This document shows positions 1 to 6,967 of a DNA stretch of 64,000 bases, one piece after another. Source of the stretch: an uncultured Clostridia bacterium (GTDB lineage Bacteria > Bacillota > Clostridia > Christensenellales > DTU072); the NCBI GenBank assembly GCA_934274515.1, contig CAKQTC010000005.1:77960-141959 (forward strand). The letters run 5' to 3'. Under the pieces are notes generated by a model. That model had not been told where the DNA came from and did no database searches. It saw only the letters and a program-made list of their open reading frames with translations. The position numbers were made by a program, and so were the translations under genes. The stretch's first letter is position 1, and every line of letters starts with the position of its first letter.

Positions 1-392
1 TCCGCCTCGTCTGCCAACCCGTTAAGGTCGCGTACGTAGTTTATCCTCGCCGCGTCTACCTGTTTTTCCGCCCATATATCGAAGTATACGGGACCGCCGA
101 CCATAATTATAAGCGTAAATATAATTACGATAACGCCGCGAGCGGTGCAGTTTTTCGTAACGATAGCCGCTATAATTTGAACAAGCGTAATTACGAGCCA
201 CGCGGCAACGCAGACGATAACGCCGTAATACTTGACCAGTCCGTTAAATCCCGTACCGCTGATAAACGGTATGGAAAAAATGAACGTAACCAAAATCAAC
301 AGCGGAAAACCTGCGACGTACGAGAGAGCCCCTAACACGCGATTTCTGTCGCGCTTAGCGATGACTTTCTTTGCGTTGATTTTTGCATCCAT
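1..392 (-). CDS. Membrane protein, N-terminal part (runs off left edge)
   Basis: The minus strand is open from an ATG at 390-392 to the window edge, giving about 130 residues. The start is supported by an AAAGGAGA ribosome binding site about 12 bases upstream and a sigma-A-type promoter at 465-494. The protein begins with a charged cytoplasmic segment (MDAKINAKKVIAKRDRNR) and then has three hydrophobic stretches, at roughly residues 19-45, 52-76 and 84-105. A more polar segment with WAEKQVDAARINYVRDLNG follows. I do not recognise the family and the C-terminus is missing. It could be a small integral membrane protein or the front of a larger one. Coding is well supported; function is unknown. 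Confidence 0.75.
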   Translation of the reverse strand, partial: MDAKINAKKVIAKRDRNRVLGALSYVAGFPLLILVTFIFSIPFISGTGFNGLVKYYGVIVCVAAWLVITLVQIIAAIVTKNCTARGVIVIIFTLIIMVGGPVYFDIWAEKQVDAARINYVRDLNGLADEA

Positions 393-464
393 AGAAAATT
401 TGTTCTCCTTTTCTTAATTTCTGCTATTATATATATTTATATAATTTTAAGACTATCTTAATAG

Positions 465-494
465 AGTATACTACACATACGCCATAAAAGTCAA
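465..494 (-). promoter_or_regulatory. Sigma-A-type promoter for the membrane protein at 1-392
   Basis: Read on the minus strand, TTGACT (489-494) is followed after 18 bases by TATACT (465-470). It lies about 75 bases upstream of the start codon at 392. Confidence 0.6.
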
Positions 495-554
495 TACTTA
501 TAATTTAGAAAGAACGAAGCCTTTTTATTTCTTTTTCCGCATTATCGCTCCGTC

Positions 555-570
555 GGGCGGGCGGGTGGGG
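555..570 (+). repeat. G-quadruplex-type 16-mer, copy 1
   Basis: GGGCGGGCGGGTGGGG has four G-tracts of three or more separated by single bases, the layout expected of a compact parallel quadruplex. An identical 16-mer lies at 43590-43605. Both copies are intergenic and on the plus strand. Confidence 0.6.
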
Positions 571-885
571 CGACGCGGTACGTTTTACGGAATAAATATC
601 AAAAAAACCGATTTTTCTTCTCGTTTATAACCAAAACTCTTGATTTTCGGCTCGCAAAAATTCTTTTACGCTCACAAAACAAATTCACGCGCTCTGCAGA
701 ATATTTACCGCTTGCTTCGCAATGTTGCTTTTACATAGTTTAGGTGTCTTATTTGTCGCAAACGGGATATTATACTTGTATTTTTTGTTATGCTTTCGAG
801 TAACGACGATGACGATGCCTTTATTTTTCCGCATTGAAAAAAAATTGATTTCGTGTTACAATTTTCTCGAAAAAAATTTTTTTCG

Positions 886-915
886 CAACAAAACGGCGAC
901 GTGCGCCGTTTAATA
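886..915 (+). promoter_or_regulatory. ECF-type promoter / operator, site A (module 1 sigma gene)
   Basis: CAACAAAACG at 886-895 and CGTTTAATA at 907-915 match site B (2820-2849) with exactly the same spacing. The AAC...CGT pair (887-889 and 907-909) is separated by 17 bases, as in many ECF sigma promoters. The spacer also forms an inverted repeat, AAACGGCG/CGCCGTTT (891-898 and 904-911), so an operator or RNA hairpin is an alternative reading. Start of transcription near 922 would leave a leader of about 20 bases before the sigma gene. Autoregulation is inferred. Confidence 0.6.
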
Positions 916-941
916 AGCGGAAGAACGAATGAGATGACGGT

Positions 942-1451
942 ATGAACGACAAGCAACTGGCGCGGCTACTGCAAGGCGTTGCCGAAGGCGACGGGAATTC
1001 TCTCGGCACGCTCTACGAAAAGACGAAGAGGGGCGTGTTTGCTTTCGTGTATCCTTATTTTAATTCTTTCGCCGACGCGGAAGACTGCGTCGAGGACGTT
1101 TTTCTTAAAATAACGAAATACGCCTACACGTTTAAGCCTACGGGAAGCGCGCGCGGATGGATATTGCAAATAGCAAAAAATACCGCTCTCGACCAAACGG
1201 AAAAGCGCAAAAGAACGGTTTATACCGATAAAATCCCCGAACGGAGCGAACCTGAGAGAGATTTTACGGTTTTTGAAACGCTTAACACCGCCCTTGCCGA
1301 AGACGAACGTTACGTCGTGACGGCGCACGTCTTATGGGGGTACAAACATAAAGAAATAGCCGAGTTGCTCGGTTGTCCCGTCGGTACGGTGACTTCCAAA
1401 TATAAACGCGCGATAGCAAAACTGCAAATAGCGTTAAAGGAGAAAGAATGA
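942..1451 (+). CDS. ECF-type RNA polymerase sigma factor (module 1)
   Basis: This 169-residue protein has the length and layout of group IV sigma factors. Region 2 (about residues 15-85) includes the DAEDCVEDVFLKI segment and ARGWILQIAKNTALD. Region 4 (about 115-165) has a helix-turn-helix ending in CPVGTVTSKYKRAIAKLQ. It would direct RNA polymerase to a small regulon, probably including itself through site A at 886-915. Its ATGA junction overlaps the start of the anti-sigma-like gene at 1448, indicating translational coupling. No strong ribosome binding site is visible before 942. Membership of a named ECF group was not determined. Confidence 0.92.
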   Translation: MNDKQLARLLQGVAEGDGNSLGTLYEKTKRGVFAFVYPYFNSFADAEDCVEDVFLKITKYAYTFKPTGSARGWILQIAKNTALDQTEKRKRTVYTDKIPERSEPERDFTVFETLNTALAEDERYVVTAHVLWGYKHKEIAELLGCPVGTVTSKYKRAIAKLQIALKEKE

Positions 1452-2809
1452 AATCGTGGAAAAAAAGACTTTTTGACGAACTCGGCGAGATGACGCCGAA
1501 AGCGGACGAACGGTTTGCGACAAACGGTTCTCCTTCGCCGAAAAAAAGTTTCTCTCTCAATAAAAAACGTTTTGCGGCTGCGGTTGCGTCCCTTTCCGTC
1601 ATCGCCGTAATAGCCGTCGTGCTTTGCGTGACGCTTATTTCGCCGAGCGGTTCCGGCGCTATTGCCGATAAATCGATTTTTCTTACCGTAGAAATAAACC
1701 CCGAAGCGGTTTTCTCCGTGAATAAAGACGGTCTTGTGGACGCCGTAATCGCGCTTAACGGCGACGCCGACGTCGTTCTCAATTCAAAAAATTCGCCCGT
1801 TCTTATAGGCAAACCCGTTTCCGACGCGTTAAATTCTTTTCTTGAAGAAACCACTCGTTTAGGGTTTATCGACCCTTACGAGTTGTCCGCCATACGCGTT
1901 TCGGCAAGCGAGGACAAATCGCATTCCCTGCCTGCCATCACCGCGTCGGTAGAAAACTATTTTCGATTGAACGGCTCGAAAACTCTCGTTGCCGACAAGG
2001 TTATATCCCGTGACGAACTGTCGAAAAAATGCGGTTTGCCCGACGGTTCGGACTTAGCCGCCGGAATAAAAAGTCTCTCGCCGTCTTATGCCACGCGAGC
2101 GGCAGCCTCTCTCGATGAAAACGCACTCGAAACTCTTTACAAAAACGAGTTCGTTCACGGACAAATTAAAACGATTTTATCCGAAAGCATATCTTCTCTT
2201 CCCGATAAACTCGCGAAAATCTCGGGTCTTTTAGACGATATAAAAAGAGGTAACGACAACATACGCGACCACCGCGACAATCCGCTTATTTTTGTCAAAG
2301 ATTTTTGGTCGGTGAAAAATTCCGGTTACGAATTAACAGGCGAGTTTGCCTCTCTCGTAAAAGAAACGGACGATAAATTAACCGAATATACACGTCTTAC
2401 GGGCAAAAAAATAAATTCTTATTCCGAATTCGTGATTGCAAGCGAAACGTTTTCCGCCTTTTACGCAACGGTTCCCGTAGACCTTATTAAAAGGCTGTCC
2501 GTTTTTATGTCGGACGCGGACTTCGATTATTACGTTGACAAATTGCTTGACCTGCTCGACAAGGCGGGAGATAAAACGGGGAAAATTATCGGAGAACTTC
2601 TGTCCGTGGACAAACTCGATTTCGATAAATTTTCTTCTTGCGTTTCAACGGTTTACGAACAAGCGAGAGAAACTCGGTTAATCGCGTTCGGCGAAAAGTT
2701 TTCCTTGGACAGGGCGGAAATAAGCGGCGAAGAATACGGCTCGTTTATCAAAAAAGTCGTCGCCGAATACGGCTCGTTGGACGCATATTACGAATTTTTG
2801 AAAAAATAA
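1448..2809 (+). CDS. Membrane anti-sigma-like protein with RsgI/SEAL-like external domain
   Basis: This 453-residue protein has a short basic cytoplasmic segment (residues 1-41), one membrane helix (about 42-64) and a large external part. Just outside the membrane lies an RsgI-type domain, recognisable from the VEINPEAVFSVNKDGLVDAV segment (residues 81-100), a later conserved-looking helix and a FIDPYEL turn. The Asn-Pro pair at 84-85 matches the position where RsgI-family SEAL domains are known to cut themselves. The remaining ~270 residues are mainly helical with no family I recognise. The gene overlaps the sigma gene by four bases, the usual sign of an ECF anti-sigma. The cytoplasmic segment does not look like the classical RsgI N-terminal domain or a zinc-binding anti-sigma domain, so the sigma-binding role is inferred from context. 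Confidence 0.8.
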   Translation: MKSWKKRLFDELGEMTPKADERFATNGSPSPKKSFSLNKKRFAAAVASLSVIAVIAVVLCVTLISPSGSGAIADKSIFLTVEINPEAVFSVNKDGLVDAVIALNGDADVVLNSKNSPVLIGKPVSDALNSFLEETTRLGFIDPYELSAIRVSASEDKSHSLPAITASVENYFRLNGSKTLVADKVISRDELSKKCGLPDGSDLAAGIKSLSPSYATRAAASLDENALETLYKNEFVHGQIKTILSESISSLPDKLAKISGLLDDIKRGNDNIRDHRDNPLIFVKDFWSVKNSGYELTGEFASLVKETDDKLTEYTRLTGKKINSYSEFVIASETFSAFYATVPVDLIKRLSVFMSDADFDYYVDKLLDLLDKAGDKTGKIIGELLSVDKLDFDKFSSCVSTVYEQARETRLIAFGEKFSLDRAEISGEEYGSFIKKVVAEYGSLDAYYEFLKK

Positions 2810-2819
2810 TTTTTCTTTG

Positions 2820-2849
2820 CAACAAAACGCCGCGTTGCGCCGTTTAATA
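2820..2849 (+). promoter_or_regulatory. ECF-type promoter / operator, site B (module 1 lipoprotein gene)
   Basis: CAACAAAACG at 2820-2829 and CGTTTAATA at 2841-2849 repeat site A with the same 21-base offset. The flanking bases match too (GC before, AGCG after). The spacer carries the same kind of inverted repeat with one mismatch. Transcription would begin near 2856, leaving a leader of about 27 bases. No terminator separates it from the anti-sigma stop at 2809, so read-through is also possible. Confidence 0.6.
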
Positions 2850-2882
2850 AGCGAAAAATCCATTACAAGGAGATTATTGAAA

Positions 2883-4415
2883 ATGAAAAGGAAACACTTA
2901 ACGATTATCGTTGCGAGCGCGCTGCTCGCCTGTTTACTGCTCGTCGGGTTTGCCGGTTGTTCGGACAAGTCCGCGCGTAAATCCGATTCTTTCGTCCGTC
3001 TTGACGTCAACCCGTCGATAGAGTTGGTTGTGGACGCAAACAATAAAATCGTATCCGTATACGGCGCGAACACCGACGGAACGGTTCTTTTGTACGGCGA
3101 AAAAGCAAATCTCGTCGGAAAAGATTTCGACGAAGTAATCGGAAAACTCACCGATATGGCGGTTAAACTCGGCTATTTGGACGAAAACAACAAAGTAGTT
3201 CAATACACCGTTTCTTCCCCCGACGGAGAAAAAGCGGAAAAAGCACTCTCCGCGTCCATTGACGCGAAAGTCACCGCTACCGCGAAAAGTCTCGGTCTTA
3301 CCGTCAGCACCGATGCGTCGGGCGCGTACTCCCTTCTCCGTAGATTTAACGAGTTCAAACAAACTCACCCGGACAACAAAGCCGTACAAAAAATGAGCGT
3401 GGCGGAGTTCCGTCTTGCGTTAAGCGCGGCGGAAACCGGCGAAATCACTTTGGAAGCGGCGGTTGAACTCAACGATGAAGAACTTGTAAAAATCATTAAA
3501 AAAGCAAGCGAAGACCTTAAAGAATTCGCTACAAACGAGTATCAAGCGGCGGTTGCCATTGCCGAAAAAACCTACGAAGCGGCTGTGAGTGCGGCTCTTG
3601 ACGGAATATACGCGACGTATTACTCCTCGCACTTTACATCGCACCCCTCGACTTGGTATTACGGATACGTTTACCAAATGTACGCGACTGCGGCGCACGG
3701 AACGAAAGCCCTCGAAGGAATGTTTATGCTCAAAGAAAAAATCTCCGCGATTACGCTCGGCGACGACGCGGTTAAGGCAGTACTTACCGCTCTCGGATTG
3801 ACCGAAAAAGACGTGGACCTTATCAAAGACGCGGACGGCAACGTAACTCTCGAAAGCGTTTATGCGTACGCCGACAAGGTATTCAAAAACACAAAACCCG
3901 GAGCGGAGTTGGAACAACTTAAACTCAAACTCGACGCTGCGCTTAAGAGTGCGGAAACTTATTTCGGAGAAGAAAAGGCGCGTATCTTAAAAGAATACGA
4001 ACCTCAAATCACCGCGGTATACAACGCGGCAGTCGCCACCGCGAATGCGGTAAAAGCGTTAATCAATAACCCTACCGCCGCGCTTATCCCCGACAACGTA
4101 AAAGCGATAATCAACGAAATGATTGCCGCTTCGGAAGAACTTAAAAATACTTTGACGAAAGAAAACGTCTCCGCGCAAGACGTGAAAGCGCTTTCCGAAA
4201 AATACGCAAAGAAAGCGAACGAAGTACTCGAACTTATTAAAAACGACTTAACCGACAGCGAAAAAGCGGAAGTCGAGCGCATAAGAGCGAAAGCGGAAGA
4301 AGGACTTGCCAAAGTAAAACAAACGTACGACGACGCTATGGCAAAAGCGGAACAATTCGCTCGCGACACCATAGAAAAACTCAGAAAAGAACGTCTTATC
4401 GATAACGCTAAGTAA
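2883..4415 (+). CDS. Lipoprotein with RsgI/SEAL-like domain and long helical stalk
   Basis: The start at 2883 is preferred over the upstream frame start because it begins a lipoprotein signal (MKRKHL..., hydrophobic core, VGFAGC) and follows AAGGAGATTATTGAA. Cys26 would be lipidated. Residues ~36-150 form an RsgI-type domain with VRLDVNPSIELVVDANNKIV; Asn43-Pro44 aligns with Asn84-Pro85 of the preceding anti-sigma-like protein. The remaining ~350 residues are rich in Ala, Glu and Lys, with heptad-like helices such as AEVERIRAKAEEGLAKVKQ near the end. There is no membrane helix after the signal. It shares the promoter motif of the sigma gene and ends at a strong terminator. A feedback, decoy or ligand-binding role in module 1 is plausible but inferred. 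Confidence 0.85.
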   Translation: MKRKHLTIIVASALLACLLLVGFAGCSDKSARKSDSFVRLDVNPSIELVVDANNKIVSVYGANTDGTVLLYGEKANLVGKDFDEVIGKLTDMAVKLGYLDENNKVVQYTVSSPDGEKAEKALSASIDAKVTATAKSLGLTVSTDASGAYSLLRRFNEFKQTHPDNKAVQKMSVAEFRLALSAAETGEITLEAAVELNDEELVKIIKKASEDLKEFATNEYQAAVAIAEKTYEAAVSAALDGIYATYYSSHFTSHPSTWYYGYVYQMYATAAHGTKALEGMFMLKEKISAITLGDDAVKAVLTALGLTEKDVDLIKDADGNVTLESVYAYADKVFKNTKPGAELEQLKLKLDAALKSAETYFGEEKARILKEYEPQITAVYNAAVATANAVKALINNPTAALIPDNVKAIINEMIAASEELKNTLTKENVSAQDVKALSEKYAKKANEVLELIKNDLTDSEKAEVERIRAKAEEGLAKVKQTYDDAMAKAEQFARDTIEKLRKERLIDNAK

Positions 4416-4437
4416 AAGTCTTTCTCAAAAATACACG

Positions 4438-4466
4438 GACCGCCGTTTTTTCGGCGGTCTTTTTTT
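4438..4466 (+). terminator. Intrinsic terminator of module 1
   Basis: GACCGCCG and CGGCGGTC (4438-4445 and 4452-4459) form an 8-bp stem with a six-T loop, followed by seven Ts. Confidence 0.9.
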
Positions 4467-4529
4467 GCGGTAAAAACGCTTTTTCGTTGCGTGCGGCACG
4501 GCTGCTTTATCTCGGTCAAATTTAAGGTA

Positions 4530-4558
4530 TTGACACTTTTCTCGTGTAATATTATAAT
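4530..4558 (+). promoter_or_regulatory. Sigma-A promoter of the DUF2804 gene
   Basis: TTGACA (4530-4535) and TATAAT (4553-4558) are consensus boxes with a 17-base spacer, about 60 bases before the start codon at 4617. Confidence 0.85.
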
Positions 4559-4616
4559 AGTTAGTATAATAATAATATAAAATTATGCAAATTTCGGCAT
4601 AAAAAGAAGGTTAATT

Positions 4617-5660
4617 ATGAAACAGACGGAAATTACAAAAATTCAAAAATTGCTCGATAAAGACGGCAATATCGCGCAGGCGGGTTTTGCGAAAAAACTG
4701 CTTTGGGAATACAATCGCGGAAACATAACCGCGAGAAAATCGCTTATTAAGGAATGGGATTACTATTATATCGGCAACGAAAAATGCGCGATATGTCTTA
4801 CCATTGCGGATATGGGCTATATCGGCGCGCTTAGCGCAACGGTTATGGACTTCGAAGGAATATGGCAGATTACCAAAAGTTCGGTTATTCTCTTCCCGAT
4901 GGGCAAAATTAAACTTCCGCGCACTTCCGTCGCAGGCGACAGCAAATATAAAAACGGCGAAGTCGAAATGACGTTCCTTAACGACGGTACAAAACGCAGA
5001 ATTTACGGCAAATATCCGAAATTCGGCAAAAAAGGCGAACCGCTCGTATTCGACGTTACCCTTACCGACGTCCCGGAAGAAAGTATGGTCATCGCCACCC
5101 CGTTCGCAAAAAACGGCAGGTTTTATTATAACCAAAAAATAAACTGTATGACTGCAAACGGTTCTTTCTCTCTCGGTGAAAAAGAATATGTTTTAAGCAA
5201 AGATAACGGCGCAATGGCGACGCTCGACTGGGGTCGCGGCGTATGGACGTACGACAACACTTGGTACTGGGGAAGTTTGCAAACCGCCCTCGAAGACGGC
5301 TCGACTTTCGGGTTTAACATCGGTTACGGATTCGGAAACAACACCGAAGCCACCGAAAATATGCTTTTCTACAACGGGAAAAGCCACAAACTCGACGAAG
5401 TGACGTTTAACATTCCGAAGAAACCCGACGGCAGCGACGACTTTATGTCGCCTTGGACTTTCACTTCCAACGACGGACGGTTCTTTATGGACTTCACTCC
5501 GATAATCGACCGTTACGCACCCGTGGATATTAAGATTTTCTGTATGATTCCGCACCAAGTATTCGGTAAATTTACGGGAAAAGCCGTTTTAGACGACGGA
5601 ACCGTTATCGAAATCAAAGACAAACTCGGATTTGCGGAAAAAGTACATAATAAATGGTAA
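4617..5660 (+). CDS. DUF2804 family protein
   Basis: This 347-residue soluble protein has no signal peptide or membrane helix. Its C-terminal half carries recognisable DUF2804 features: DWGRGVWTYDNTWYWGS, then GFNIGYGFGNNTEATENML, and finally HQVFGKFTGKAVLDDGT with a GFAEKVHNKW end. Length fits the family. Members are widespread in bacteria but have no established biochemical role known to me; the many aromatic and acidic residues suggest a beta-rich, lipocalin- or carbohydrate-binding-like fold, which is a guess. The start is supported by AGAAGG seven bases upstream and by the consensus promoter at 4530-4558. It appears to be transcribed alone. Confidence 0.85.
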   Translation: MKQTEITKIQKLLDKDGNIAQAGFAKKLLWEYNRGNITARKSLIKEWDYYYIGNEKCAICLTIADMGYIGALSATVMDFEGIWQITKSSVILFPMGKIKLPRTSVAGDSKYKNGEVEMTFLNDGTKRRIYGKYPKFGKKGEPLVFDVTLTDVPEESMVIATPFAKNGRFYYNQKINCMTANGSFSLGEKEYVLSKDNGAMATLDWGRGVWTYDNTWYWGSLQTALEDGSTFGFNIGYGFGNNTEATENMLFYNGKSHKLDEVTFNIPKKPDGSDDFMSPWTFTSNDGRFFMDFTPIIDRYAPVDIKIFCMIPHQVFGKFTGKAVLDDGTVIEIKDKLGFAEKVHNKW

Positions 5661-5897
5661 CGTTCGCCACCCGCTCGAAAGCCGCCGCCTTTTCTGCAAC
5701 TTACTCCGCTTGGTATGTCGAGCGCAGTCGAAACTTCTTGGCGATAGCCGCAATACAACGCAAAGCGTTGCCGCCGTGCCGACAGAGAAAGCATTTTTCC
5801 GCGATATACTTTGCTCGATTACAGGATGCCTCGTCACGTTGCCGACAGCCTTCCCGTTGCGGGAAGGCTGTTTGATGAAAGACGCTGTGCCGAAATA
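5661..5897. other. Intergenic region between convergent genes
   Basis: This 237-bp gap separates the DUF2804 gene from mscL. It contains GTCGAGCGCAGTCGAAAC near 5717, which resembles dispersed intergenic repeats I have seen in other genomes, and a long hairpin at 5845-5871. GC-rich open frames across it have no ribosome binding site, and I see no gene. Confidence 0.5.
5845..5871. terminator. Long perfect hairpin, possible bidirectional terminator
   Basis: ACAGCCTTCCCG (5845-5856) and CGGGAAGGCTGT (5860-5871) form a perfect 12-bp stem with a TTG loop between convergent genes. Only three or four Ts follow on the plus strand, so termination is weaker than for the other hairpins in the window. 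It may instead be a repeat-type palindrome. Confidence 0.55.
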
Positions 5898-6449
5898 TTA
5901 GCCGTTATTTTGTTTAAGTTGTTCGAGAATTTGTTTTAATAATTCTTCCGTGCTTTCGTTTGTTTGGGTTTCCGTAGCGGTTTGTTCGGGTTCCGCAACA
6001 GGCGTTTCTACGTGTTTTTCTTCAACGGGTTGTTCTTCTTTCGTTTCTTGCGGTTCTTCTTTTTTGATGACTTGTTTCAGCGCGCTTTCGGCTTTGTCTT
6101 TTGCCTTGTTTCCGGTTTCTTTAAGTTTATTAAACAGTTTAATCAACAAGAAAAGCACGATTGCGGTGCAGAGAAAGGTTATTATAGCGGATATTACCGC
6201 GCCCCAGTCGAGTATAAGTGCCTCGGTGATTACGTTGCCTGCTTCGTCGGTAACCGCCGGGCGAAGAACCGTTTGCAACGCGCCCGTGCCGTCCGCGCCG
6301 GGAATCCAGTTGATTAACGGGGTAAGAATTCCCTTGACGAGAGAATTTACAATTGCGGTGAACGCAGACCCGATAATCATACCTACGGCAAGGTCGAGCA
6401 CACTACCGCGGTTGATGAATTCTTTGAATTCTTTGAGTAATTTTTTCAT
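5898..6449 (-). CDS. mscL: Large-conductance mechanosensitive channel
   Basis: This pentameric membrane channel releases solutes on hypo-osmotic shock. The start at 6449 (MKKLLKEFKEFINRGSVLDL) is chosen over the longer frame from 6530 because it matches the family's N-terminus and follows GGAG. Residues 1-14 form the amphipathic S1 helix; TM1 covers about 15-40 with the VGMIIGSAFTAIVNSLVKGI pore segment; TM2 is about 82-105. At 183 residues it is longer than the usual 130-150. The excess is a Glu/Gln/Thr-rich linker (about 125-165) before the C-terminal bundle helix EELLKQILEQLKQ. It is expressed from its own promoter, with no partner gene. Confidence 0.95.
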   Translation of the reverse strand: MKKLLKEFKEFINRGSVLDLAVGMIIGSAFTAIVNSLVKGILTPLINWIPGADGTGALQTVLRPAVTDEAGNVITEALILDWGAVISAIITFLCTAIVLFLLIKLFNKLKETGNKAKDKAESALKQVIKKEEPQETKEEQPVEEKHVETPVAEPEQTATETQTNESTEELLKQILEQLKQNNG

Positions 6450-6501
6450 ATTATCGCTCCGTATGACAGAATTAATCGGACTTTTCGTCCAACCGTGTAC
6501 A

Positions 6502-6530
6502 ATTATAATACTTTCTATGTCTTTCGGCAA
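6502..6530 (-). promoter_or_regulatory. Promoter of mscL
   Basis: On the minus strand, TTGCCG (6525-6530) and TATAAT (6502-6507) are separated by 17 bases. The distance to the mscL start at 6449 is about 50 bases. Confidence 0.65.
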
Positions 6531-6587
6531 GAAAATTTATTTTTTTTGTTACAACCCTAATTTCTACCGTACGAAAAATCGCAAATA

Positions 6588-6596
6588 TGTTATACT
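6588..6596 (+). promoter_or_regulatory. Extended -10 promoter of the ferredoxin-thioredoxin reductase-like gene
   Basis: TGTTATACT provides an extended -10 element about 28 bases before the start codon. No good -35 box is visible. Confidence 0.45.
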
Positions 6597-6623
6597 TAAT
6601 AAAAAAAGGAAAATCGTGCAAAA

Positions 6624-6821
6624 ATGAAAATCGTTTTTAACCCCGACGAAAAAATCGTCGCCGTCGTAAAAGAAGGGCTTCGCCGTACGGGCGGTTACTG
6701 TCCGTGCAAGCGCGAGCGCACCGAAGAAAACAAGTGTATGTGCAAGGAATTTCGCGAACAAGTCGCGGACCCGAACTTCGAAGGGTTTTGCCACTGTATG
6801 CTTTACTACAAGTATAAATAA
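6624..6821 (+). CDS. Ferredoxin-thioredoxin reductase catalytic (beta) subunit-like protein
   Basis: This 65-residue protein has the six-cysteine signature of the ferredoxin-thioredoxin reductase catalytic subunit: YCPCKRE (first pair), KCMCKEF (second pair) and FCHCMLYYK (third pair). In the family these cysteines hold a [4Fe-4S] cluster next to a redox-active disulfide that reduces thioredoxin with electrons from ferredoxin. The protein is shorter than the plant and cyanobacterial subunits, and no variable (alpha) subunit, thioredoxin or ferredoxin gene lies in the window. Stand-alone versions of this kind are known in anaerobes. The start follows AAAGGAAA at a rather long spacing. The thioredoxin partner is inferred from the family. 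Confidence 0.85.
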   Translation: MKIVFNPDEKIVAVVKEGLRRTGGYCPCKRERTEENKCMCKEFREQVADPNFEGFCHCMLYYKYK

Positions 6822-6895
6822 CCGCGTCCGTCGTTTTCCGTTGCTATACCGCTCGTCCCGTCCTATGCTATCGATGGGGCTTTTATCTGTGCCAA

Positions 6896-6935
6896 ACAAA
6901 AAATGCCGTTAAGAACCAAAATTTTCTTAACGGCA
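6896..6935 (-). terminator. Terminator of the tandem giant lipoprotein genes
   Basis: A 13-bp stem (6902-6914 with 6923-6935, ATGCCGTTAAGAA type) is followed on the minus strand by a run of Ts. It lies 33 bases past the stop codon of the giant gene ending at 6968. Confidence 0.9.
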
Positions 6936-6967
6936 TATTTCATATAATCGGTTTATACTATAAGCGG

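Larger units (their letters stand above)
393..941. other. 549-bp intergenic region between divergent genes
   Basis: This region separates the leftward membrane protein from the rightward sigma module. It holds the leftward promoter (465-494), a G-quadruplex-type 16-mer (555-570) and the ECF-type promoter site A (886-915). The rest is AT-rich with homopolymer runs, and I see no convincing gene. Short open frames at 705-956, 722-913 and 821-1009 have no ribosome binding site or recognisable composition. Confidence 0.6.

Noticed and set aside
705..1009. Small open frames upstream of the module 1 sigma gene
   Set aside because: Three overlapping frames on both strands in AT-rich sequence have no ribosome binding site, and two run into the sigma gene on the opposite strand.
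5632..5901. Small open frames in the DUF2804-mscL gap
   Set aside because: They have no ribosome binding site, overlap the end of the DUF2804 gene or cross the hairpin, and their translations have low-complexity Arg/Cys-rich composition.
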